Source: Oscillospiraceae bacterium (lineage in GTDB: Bacteria; Bacillota; Clostridia; Oscillospirales; Oscillospiraceae). Taken from it: a DNA stretch of 21,466 bases. The notes beneath the pieces were generated by a model, which saw nothing but the letters and a program-made list of their open reading frames with translations, was not told where the DNA came from and did not search any database. Below are positions 15,904 to 21,466 of the stretch, piece by piece; within the stretch, counting starts at the first letter, position 1, and each line of letters begins with the position of its first letter. Where the stretch lies: contig JAGCMI010000084.1 of NCBI GenBank assembly GCA_017646545.1, positions 1-21,466 of the forward strand, read 5' to 3'. The translations under genes and the position numbers were made by a program.

Positions 15904-15940
15904 AAAAGGCCACCGGAGTGATCCGGTGGCCTTTCCTATT
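15904..15940 (+). terminator. Terminator of the M20-MFS operon (repeat copy 1)
   Basis: Thirteen-base perfect stem AAAGGCCACCGGA/TCCGGTGGCCTTT with loop GTGA, followed by CCTATT. It is nearly identical to the hairpin at 16111-16146; the two differ by one T. Confidence 0.88.
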
Positions 15941-16110
15941 GCTCAAAAGTGGTAAATTTCAGTTTGTAGGGCTGATCGCCTAATTAGGAATGAGGAGTTA
16001 GGAATTGCCGAGAAAACATACTGGTGTTTGTCTATTCAAACTCCTACTTCCTAATCTCTAATTCCTAATTCACCGAGCGATAAACTACAATTTGCAGTTT
16101 ATACCTATGC
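15941..16110. repeat. Imperfect inverted repeat (MITE-like) between twin terminators
   Basis: The left part has TAATTAGGAATGAGGAGTTAGG (15981-16002). The right part has the reverse complement of a close variant (CTCCTACTTCCTAATCTCTAATTCCTAATTC, 16041-16071). Flanking arms (GGTAAATTTCAGTTTGTAGGGCTGATCGC against a reverse-complement relative at 16075-16104) extend the symmetry. The unit repeats a TTAGGAAT theme reminiscent of dispersed non-coding repeats in Clostridia. There is no open frame. Confidence 0.6.
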
Positions 16111-16146
16111 AAAAGGCCACCGGAGTGATCCGGTGGCCTTCCTATT
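16111..16146 (-). terminator. Terminator of the membrane-protein pair (repeat copy 2)
   Basis: The same hairpin as at 15904-15940, here read on the minus strand and followed by TTTTGC. It begins about 11 bases beyond the stop of the convergent membrane gene. Confidence 0.8.
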
Positions 16147-16156
16147 TGGTATGAAC

Positions 16157-16936
16157 TTATTCCTCAGTTTTCTCAGCGGCAGGAGCCATGGCAGGATTGT
16201 CCACCACCTGGATCTTGCCCTTCTTCCACATCACGCGGGAAGTAATGATGGAAACAGGCAGCATAGCCAGAATCACGAAACCAACCATACCCAACATAAT
16301 ACCTCCCTGACCAATCAGACGAGCGCCCAAGGTAACGAGGGAAACCAGAACGATAACGGGAATCACGCCCTTCAAACCACCCTTGACCACCTTGGTGCCG
16401 GAGCCGGTGGAAGCAAACAGACCCAGAGTCATGGAGCCGAACAATGCAGGCAGCAGATAGCTGGACATGGTCTGCACCGCAGGCAGCTCAAAGATGGGGC
16501 TGATGAAGGAGATCAGCAAAGCAGCAATAGTGAGGATCGCCACGGTCATAATGGAGCTGGCTGCCACCGCAATGGAGGAAACCACATCGCCTTCGGGGGT
16601 ATTGGCCTGCTTACCGGTAAGCTTCAGCGCATTGACAGCGCAGGGCAGCTTCAGATTCATAATATTACCGGTGATAAAGCCCAGATAAGAGGAAGTACCC
16701 ATCAGGGGAACATAGGACAGAGCCTCGGAGAAACCAACGGGGATGTAGATGGCCAGAATACCAATGGTCGCCACATTAAACACTTCACCCAAAGAAGGAA
16801 TGCAGCCGTAGACGCCCAGGAAAATGAAGGGCAGCGCCACCATATAAACCAGAGCGATCACCGTGCCGGTACGTCCCCAGCGGTGACACCACGCCTGGAA
16901 GGGATCCAAAGTCACAACGGAATTCTTCTTACTCAT
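16157..16936 (-). CDS. Integral membrane protein, unrecognised family
   Basis: A 259-residue protein with about six hydrophobic helices and no family I can name. The N-terminus is cytoplasmic and charged (MSKKNSVVTLDPFQAWCHRW); helix 1 starts at about 24. A polar, conserved-looking stretch GTSSYLGFITGNIMNLKLP (about 80-98) resembles a re-entrant or substrate-facing segment in transporters. The tail is Pro/Ala/Glu-rich (AMAPAAEKTEE). AGGAGG lies before the ATG. It follows another membrane protein by 18 bases, and the similar sizes suggest a two-subunit channel or transporter. The pair converges on the M20-MFS operon. Confidence 0.7.
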   Translation of the reverse strand: MSKKNSVVTLDPFQAWCHRWGRTGTVIALVYMVALPFIFLGVYGCIPSLGEVFNVATIGILAIYIPVGFSEALSYVPLMGTSSYLGFITGNIMNLKLPCAVNALKLTGKQANTPEGDVVSSIAVAASSIMTVAILTIAALLISFISPIFELPAVQTMSSYLLPALFGSMTLGLFASTGSGTKVVKGGLKGVIPVIVLVSLVTLGARLIGQGGIMLGMVGFVILAMLPVSIITSRVMWKKGKIQVVDNPAMAPAAEKTEE

Positions 16937-16954
16937 AATCTCGTCCTCCTTTTC

Positions 16955-17671
16955 TTAGAAAATCGCAGTCCACAGCAGAGAGGACACCATACCGAGAATC
17001 ATAGAGCCAGCCATAATGAAGTTATTGAGCCAGCCCCAACCCGGCTTCTTTGCCACGATGCCCAAACCAACAGCCACAAACAGACCGGTGATCATTACCA
17101 GCGCCTGAATGGTATCGGAAATCAGCAGGATGGGAACATAAACAGCCAGCAGCGTCAGCATAAAGCAGCCGGAAAGCACCTGGCTCCAACCATTGCCCTG
17201 CTTGGAATTGTCCACAGAGGTCATCAGCTTTTTGCCGGCGGGAATCAGAATCAGGAAACCGGAGAGCATACCCACGCTCATCAGGATCATAATCACGCCA
17301 AACTCGCGGCCGGTAGCGTTATTGACCATATCGGTGGTGGAAGAGTAAGACAGTGCTGCTGCCAGAGAGCTGGCAATCTGGCTTTCAAAGGACAAAGAAC
17401 CGATGACGGAAAGTCTCCACCAGGACCAGATGGTACCCAGGGAGGCAGCCAGCGCCACCAGGCCGATTACGATGGACAAGCTGGGAACAACGGAGAAAAC
17501 CAGAGAAGACTTAATAATATTGGCAATCTCCTCCTTGGTAATACCCAATTCCAGCGCCCGTTTTCTGGCTTTCAGCAGATACACCACGGAAAATGCGGTG
17601 ATATAGGCCAAGCCAGCAATAACCAGGATCAACAAAAGAGGGCTGCTAATAAGGTCTTTGATTGTTGTCAT
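16955..17671 (-). CDS. Integral membrane protein, possibly DUF5058-like
   Basis: A 238-residue membrane protein with about six helices. One long N-terminal helix is followed by a cytoplasmic charged loop, LKARKRALELGITKEEIANIIKSS. A mid-protein SYSSTTDMVNNATGREFG segment and the C-terminal GWGWLNNFIMAGSMILGMVSSLLW are distinctive. From memory it resembles the uncharacterised DUF5058 family of Clostridia; I could not check this. An upstream TTG (17695) keeps the frame open, but AAAGGAAG lies just before the ATG at 17671, so that start is used. Co-transcribed with the next membrane gene. Function unknown; a partner transporter subunit is inferred. Confidence 0.68.
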   Translation of the reverse strand: MTTIKDLISSPLLLILVIAGLAYITAFSVVYLLKARKRALELGITKEEIANIIKSSLVFSVVPSLSIVIGLVALAASLGTIWSWWRLSVIGSLSFESQIASSLAAALSYSSTTDMVNNATGREFGVIMILMSVGMLSGFLILIPAGKKLMTSVDNSKQGNGWSQVLSGCFMLTLLAVYVPILLISDTIQALVMITGLFVAVGLGIVAKKPGWGWLNNFIMAGSMILGMVSSLLWTAIF

Positions 17672-17695
17672 ATTTTTCTTCCTTTCTTGTTGCAA

Positions 17696-17889
17696 AATTT
17701 GTCCACGTCATACAAAAGAACGCCCGCTCTCTCAACGGCGCAGAGTGTAATTACAAGTCCCCCTCATCTTCACGACAATTTATACAAAAATATCGATTAA
17801 CAAGGGATACTTTTGTATAAAATATACCACCCTTTTCCTCTCTCGTCAAGGCTTTTATCCGCATATTTCCCATAATGTATCATCTGCGC
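17696..17889. other. Upstream region of the membrane-protein pair
   Basis: No gene was found. It must contain the minus-strand promoter for the two membrane proteins, but no confident -35/-10 pair was seen. The main signal is the inverted repeat at 17779-17821. Confidence 0.5.
17779..17821. promoter_or_regulatory. Inverted repeat, candidate operator
   Basis: Eleven-base perfect arms TTTATACAAAA (17779-17789) and TTTTGTATAAA (17811-17821) are separated by 21 bases, so the half-sites are about three helical turns apart on one DNA face. They lie about 110-150 bases upstream of the membrane-pair start. Looped or cooperative binding by a regulator is possible; none is encoded nearby. Confidence 0.5.
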
Positions 17890-17922
17890 AAAAATCCCCG
17901 GCTTTTAGGCCGGGGATTTTTA
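17890..17922 (-). terminator. Terminator of the tup-radical SAM operon
   Basis: Stem ATCCCCGGC/GCCGGGGAT, extended by AAAA/TTTT, with a six-base loop and a five-T run on either strand. It lies 48 bases after the radical-SAM stop codon on the minus strand. Confidence 0.88.
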
Positions 17923-17969
17923 TACGTTACTGGCATGCTGATTTTGGCTGTGATATTCTGCGATGATTT

Positions 17970-19100
17970 TTAGGGACAACTCAGCACGCCCTCTGCCCAA
18001 AGGCAACCACCACAGGCAGGATGAGAATTTCCGATACAATCTTCCTGATTCTCCGAGAACAGCTCGCAGTGTCCACAGTAAATGCAGGATGCAAATTCAA
18101 AATCATCGAATTTTCTACGAAATACTTTGTATTCCTTACTGTTCCAAATCTCAGCCAAAGGCTGCTCTTTCACATTACCGAAAGAACAATGGGTGATTTT
18201 TCTGCGGACATCGCTCAAATAGGTATAGCCGTTGTGCAACAACGCCATGCAGGGACACACCTGGCCATCGGCCCGGACGAAAGTCATGCCCTCCCGGACG
18301 AATTTGCAGTAACCGCTTTTGCGAAGCACCGGCTGGTCGTTAAAATAGAGATTGAAATTTTGCTTGCTCATCAGGCTGCGGATACCGTCAGCCGCTTCCT
18401 GCACATTCATATCAAAGTAGGGTAGCCGAACCGTGGGCAGCACGCTCCCCTTGCCGGGGCCGGTGTACATATTCACAAGACCGGTATACAGCATCTCATT
18501 TTGAGAACTTTCATCCGTAGGAGAGATATTGGAAACATTCACTTCATCCACCAGATGCTGTGCAATAAAGAAGGGCAACTTCGCCAACTGATGGACATTG
18601 CTCTTCATGGCCACAAAAGTAATTCCCAGAGAGATACTGCTGAGCCGCTTCTGCCGGATTTTGTTCAGCATCCGGATATTACTCAGGACTCTGCCAGAGT
18701 GATCATGGCCGGAATGATCCAAATTTCCATGGGCAGAATCTGCATTGATGGAAGAATCGGTTTCCAAATTATCCATGGAGATCCAAAGACGGGTAAGTCC
18801 CGCATCCATAATGCCGTTAATCATGGATTCCGTCAGCAGTGTGCCGTTGGTCAGCAGTTCCACTTCTGCACCGGTCTGGGCCGCCAACCGAATCATTTCC
18901 AAAATATCCTTATGGAACATGGGTTCACCCATGCCACCAAAAAAGATCGTTTCCACGCTTTTGGGCATAGTTTCCAGCACACGACGATATTCCTCCAAGG
19001 AGAGGTCACACATAGGTTCGTCGAACCAGGTATGGCGGAAGCACATTTTGCAATTTAAGTTACATTTGGTGGTGGGCTCAATATAGAGTTTTCTCAGCAT
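17970..19100 (-). CDS. Radical SAM/SPASM protein, probable tungsten-enzyme maturase
   Basis: Cytoplasmic radical-SAM enzyme of 376 residues. The [4Fe-4S]/SAM motif is C13-x3-C17-x2-C20 (TKCNLNCKMCF). GGMGEP (55-60) and LLTNGTLL (82-89) are the SAM-binding strands. A cysteine-rich SPASM C-terminus holds auxiliary clusters (C339, C342, C345, C355, C363, C366, C375, plus CPC upstream) and ends CGGCLWAEGVLSCP. This ending and the position next to tupABC fit the tungsten-cofactor oxidoreductase maturase group found near aldehyde:ferredoxin oxidoreductases. A His-rich insert (HGNLDHSGHDHSG, 124-136) is unusual. GGAGG precedes the ATG, 12 bases after tupC. No tungsten enzyme gene is in the window, so the target is inferred. 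Confidence 0.8.
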   Translation of the reverse strand: MLRKLYIEPTTKCNLNCKMCFRHTWFDEPMCDLSLEEYRRVLETMPKSVETIFFGGMGEPMFHKDILEMIRLAAQTGAEVELLTNGTLLTESMINGIMDAGLTRLWISMDNLETDSSINADSAHGNLDHSGHDHSGRVLSNIRMLNKIRQKRLSSISLGITFVAMKSNVHQLAKLPFFIAQHLVDEVNVSNISPTDESSQNEMLYTGLVNMYTGPGKGSVLPTVRLPYFDMNVQEAADGIRSLMSKQNFNLYFNDQPVLRKSGYCKFVREGMTFVRADGQVCPCMALLHNGYTYLSDVRRKITHCSFGNVKEQPLAEIWNSKEYKVFRRKFDDFEFASCIYCGHCELFSENQEDCIGNSHPACGGCLWAEGVLSCP

Positions 19101-19112
19101 GGGGCACCTCCA

Positions 19113-19766
19113 TCAAAGTCCATAGAATTCCAAAAACTGTTTCGTTTCCGCCATAACAGGTGCAAACAGCACCTGTTCTTTCGAGCCGGACTCCAACAGT
19201 TTTCCCTTATGAAAATACAACACCTCATCTGCAATACGGCGTGCCTGCTGCAGACTGTGGGTTACCATGATCATTGCACAACCGCTTTCCCGGACATATT
19301 CTGTAATAAGTTTTTCAGAGAGCAGCGTGGTTTCCATATCCATCGCTGCGGTAGGTTCATCCAAAATGGCAACATCGTAGTGTTTCATCATCAAGCGCGC
19401 CAATGCCATACGGGCGGTTTCGCCACCGGAAAGACGGTCAGCACGCTTGCTTTCCAAATGACGGATTTGGATGGCATCCATCAATTTTTCTGCCCGCTGT
19501 TCATCCCTCCCATTGAGGAGGATATTCGCTTTGGTGCTCATGCGGAAAGCAAAGTTCTTCTGAGGCATATAGCCCACGGAATTTGCATCCAGATAGTTCC
19601 CCTTCCGGTCAGCTTTCACAACGCCTGCCAGAATCTTCGCAAAGGTGGACTTGCCGCTGCCGATGGCACCGATCACCGCATAAATTTTTCCCGATTGCAG
19701 TTCCATTCCCGAGAAATTCAGCACCGTGGTTTTATCGTAGGTTTTGGAAAAAGAGGAAATATTCAT
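19113..19766 (-). CDS. tupC: Tungstate ABC transporter ATPase
   Basis: ATP-hydrolysing subunit of the tungstate importer, 217 residues. Motifs: Walker A GAIGSGKS (33-40), Q-loop Gln69 (MPQK), signature LSGGE (112-116), Walker B AILDEP (D136/E137), H-loop His170. The frame stays open to 20024, but that extension lies inside tupB and shows no ABC sequence. The ATG at 19766 overlaps the tupB stop as ATGA, so it is the start. The size is smaller than most molybdate ATPases because the C-terminal regulatory (MOP) domain is absent, as is typical of TupC. Substrate is assigned from the tup neighbours. Confidence 0.92.
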   Translation of the reverse strand: MNISSFSKTYDKTTVLNFSGMELQSGKIYAVIGAIGSGKSTFAKILAGVVKADRKGNYLDANSVGYMPQKNFAFRMSTKANILLNGRDEQRAEKLMDAIQIRHLESKRADRLSGGETARMALARLMMKHYDVAILDEPTAAMDMETTLLSEKLITEYVRESGCAMIMVTHSLQQARRIADEVLYFHKGKLLESGSKEQVLFAPVMAETKQFLEFYGL

Positions 19767-20449
19767 CGGCTCAACCTCCTTTGCAGCAAGGAGATTCCCA
19801 CATTCACAATCAAGGAAATGGTCAGCAAAATGATGCCCAATGCAATACCCAAGGTAAAGTTGCCCCGGTTGGTATACTGCATAATGGCCGTCGTCATAAC
19901 ATTGGTTTTCCAAGCGATGGCACCGCCCACCATGGATACCGCTCCAACCTCTGCAATGGAACGGGCAAAGGCCAGCAGATAGACAGAAATGATCTGATAC
20001 ATACACTCGTTGCACAGCAGCCAAAAGGTCTTGAAGCCGCCAAGGCCCATTCCCTTCGCCGTTTCCCGAACTGCCGGAGCAACCGACGCCACATAGCTTT
20101 CCATATTACTGATAACAATGGGGGTGATCAATACAATCTGCGCCATGATCATGATTTTTACCGTGAACAGCAGCTTCAAATGCCGGAAAGGCCCCACCCC
20201 GGAGAACAGCATATAAAACAGCAAACCACAAACCACCGGAGGCAAACCCTGCAGTGTCCGATTGGCTACCAGCAACATATTCCGTCCGGGAAATTTACAG
20301 GTACCCAGCCAAATACCGATGGGCAAACCGATCAGCAGGGCAAAGATGGAGCTTTGAAGGCTCATTTCCGCAGTTACGCCGAGAATATCCATCAGTTCCG
20401 CATCCCGCGACAAAATCAGTTCAATGGCTTTCAGCACAGACGCCTTCAT
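19763..20449 (-). CDS. tupB: Tungstate ABC transporter permease
   Basis: Membrane subunit of the tungstate importer, 228 residues with about five to six helices. The permease EAA-like loop is RETAKGMGLGGFKTFWLL (from about 126), and ARSIAEVGAVSMVGGAI (about 162-178) is a hallmark of TupB/WtpB-type permeases. The ATG at 20449 is preceded by AAGGGGGG. A terminator-like stem in the spacer separates it from tupA. It is translationally coupled to tupC by a four-base overlap. Confidence 0.9.
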   Translation of the reverse strand: MKASVLKAIELILSRDAELMDILGVTAEMSLQSSIFALLIGLPIGIWLGTCKFPGRNMLLVANRTLQGLPPVVCGLLFYMLFSGVGPFRHLKLLFTVKIMIMAQIVLITPIVISNMESYVASVAPAVRETAKGMGLGGFKTFWLLCNECMYQIISVYLLAFARSIAEVGAVSMVGGAIAWKTNVMTTAIMQYTNRGNFTLGIALGIILLTISLIVNVGISLLQRRLSR

Positions 20450-20473
20450 ATCTTTACCCCCCTTATTTTAAAA

Positions 20474-20500
20474 ATCCCGTGGGAGATACTCCCACGGGAT
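20474..20500 (-). terminator. Terminator-like stem between tupA and tupB
   Basis: Twelve-base perfect stem ATCCCGTGGGAG/CTCCCACGGGAT with a three-base loop, followed on the minus strand by TTTTAAAAT. As tupB has no other visible promoter, the stem probably acts as partial terminator or mRNA stabiliser, giving more binding protein than permease. Confidence 0.8.
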
Positions 20501-20526
20501 TATTTTACTTTACTTTCCTTAGAAAA

Positions 20527-21466
20527 TCAACCCATAACGCCATTGTTGGCAATGAATGTCAGGAAGGTTGCCTTATCGGTCAGGATATACGCACCCATTT
20601 CTTCAGCCATCACCAGGCAGGCACCCATACCAGTGTTGGCAGAGATGTACCACTCGGTATAAGCGGCAAAGGACGCAGCATCAGTGGTAATACCCAGGTC
20701 AGCAGGCCACAGAGAGATTTCCTTGGTATGGGTACCGGAAGCATCACCACGGGAAATAAAGGTGAACTTACCTGCCGAGATGGCTGCGAAAGCATCCTTA
20801 ACAGAAGCTGCGGAAGCAACACCGGCAGGGTCAGCGGAGGGACCGCACAGAACATAGTAGTTGTAGATGAAGGAAACCCGTTCGGTTTTAAAACCGGCAA
20901 CCACACGGGCGAAGCCGCCGCTGACAAAGGCCTCCTCCTGGCTCTTGGAGTGGACCAGGATCAGGTCAGCATTGCCCATCTTGGCGTTGTTGATGGACTT
21001 GCCAGTACCGGCGGAGTAGACTTCCACGGTGTAGCCGTACTTTGCCTCAAACTCGGGCAGCAGCTTTTCCAGCAGGCCGGAGTCGTTGACGGAAGTGGTG
21101 GTGGACAAGCGGATGAGCTTGGTATCTTCGGTGGCAGCCGCGATCTGACCCGTGTAAACGGGTACATCGTCCCTGATGTAGAACAGGTTAGAGCCATACT
21201 CCTTCACACCGAATGCACCGGCAATGTCCAGCGCCTCACGGCTTACCAGCCACTGATACAAAGCATCAGCGCCGGCAGTATTGACGGCCACATCAGAAAC
21301 GGGGTTGCCGTCAGCATCCACGAAGGGAGCCTCGGAGTTGACAGCGATCACGGAGTAGGTGTTCAGCATATCGTTGTCAGCTTCCATCAGGATCATGGTG
21401 TCCACAGCGGGAGCAGCCTCGGTGGGAGCTGCGGTCTCCACAACGGGAGCCTCAGTAGCAACAGGA
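20527..21466 (-). CDS. tupA: Tungstate-binding protein TupA with circularly permuted domain order (partial, 5' end outside window)
   Basis: Extracellular binding protein of the tungstate importer; its start lies beyond the right edge. The visible frame opens with an Ala/Pro/Thr/Glu-rich linker (PVATEAPVVETAAPTEAAP). Then comes the segment that normally ends TupA (about 21396-21166: LMEADNDMLNTYSVIAVN ... ALYQWLVSREALDIAGAF ... NLFYIRDD). After it comes the normal N-terminal part with the oxyanion motif TTTSVNDSGLLEKLLP (from 21102), GTGKSINN, SRGDASGTHTKE and TGMG. The protein stops right after GAYILTDKATFLTFIANN, where the moved segment would usually follow. No copy of that segment exists between the stop and tupB. 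Oxyanion-binding motifs are intact, so it should be functional. Assignment as TupA is strong from motifs and tupBC neighbours; permutation is the best reading but needs the missing 5' end. Confidence 0.87.
   Translation of the reverse strand, partial: PVATEAPVVETAAPTEAAPAVDTMILMEADNDMLNTYSVIAVNSEAPFVDADGNPVSDVAVNTAGADALYQWLVSREALDIAGAFGVKEYGSNLFYIRDDVPVYTGQIAAATEDTKLIRLSTTTSVNDSGLLEKLLPEFEAKYGYTVEVYSAGTGKSINNAKMGNADLILVHSKSQEEAFVSGGFARVVAGFKTERVSFIYNYYVLCGPSADPAGVASAASVKDAFAAISAGKFTFISRGDASGTHTKEISLWPADLGITTDAASFAAYTEWYISANTGMGACLVMAEEMGAYILTDKATFLTFIANNGVMG

Noticed and set aside
16133..17800. 555-codon plus-strand frame opposite the membrane pair
   Set aside because: Composition is Asn/His/Gln/Gly-rich and it spans two real genes and their regulatory region; a shadow.
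19767..20024. N-terminal extension of the tupC frame
   Set aside because: It lies entirely inside tupB in another frame, lacks ABC features, and the ATG at 19766 overlaps the tupB stop as expected for coupled genes.
20450..20526. Possibility that the TupA C-terminal block lies after the stop in another frame
   Set aside because: All frames of the spacer were read; it holds only the hairpin and the tupB ribosome site, so the missing block is not there.

Overview
The window looks like a chromosomal piece of a Gram-positive, low-to-moderate G+C anaerobe of the class Clostridia, probably near the Oscillospiraceae/Ruminococcaceae. The grounds are strong AGGAGG-type ribosome binding sites, consensus sigma-A promoters, a lipoprotein-type OppA, a YolD/Y-family polymerase pair of the clostridial kind with a Gram-positive LexA-type box, and a tungstate-uptake operon with a SPASM radical-SAM protein. 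No rRNA, tRNA, CRISPR array, transposase or phage gene is visible.

Layout, left to right. (1) 1-7400, minus strand: an oligopeptide ABC transporter operon read as oppA (lipoprotein binding protein), oppB, oppC, oppD. The last three genes overlap by one to four bases, and oppD runs off the left edge. OppA, OppC and OppD are all much longer than usual. OppD carries an insertion of about 365 residues between its Q-loop and its ABC signature. (2) 7824-9764, minus: a YolD-like protein and a Y-family translesion polymerase behind a promoter with a LexA-like box between -35 and -10. (3) 9864-11830, minus: a compact operon of an APH-type phosphotransferase, a Nudix hydrolase, a small acidic protein and a GNAT acetyltransferase. 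(4) 11960-12379, plus: a HIT-family protein, divergent from that operon and convergent with a YgjV-like membrane protein (12422-12925, minus); the two share a bidirectional terminator. (5) 13254-15890, plus: an M20 amidohydrolase and an MFS transporter in one operon. It converges on a minus-strand pair of unrecognised integral membrane proteins (16157-17671). Between them lies an inverted-repeat region flanked by two nearly identical terminator hairpins. (6) 17970-21466, minus: tungstate ABC transporter tupA-tupB-tupC followed by a radical-SAM/SPASM protein. The pairing suggests tungsten uptake coupled to maturation of a tungsten enzyme that is not in the window.

The most unusual observation is the tupA product. 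The segment that normally ends a TupA protein lies near the N-terminus, just after an Ala/Pro/Thr/Glu-rich linker, and the protein stops where that segment would normally begin. This is the pattern of a natural circular permutation. The second is the OppD insertion, seen together with enlarged OppA and OppC in the same operon. All identifications come from reading the sequence and remembered family motifs; no database search was run.
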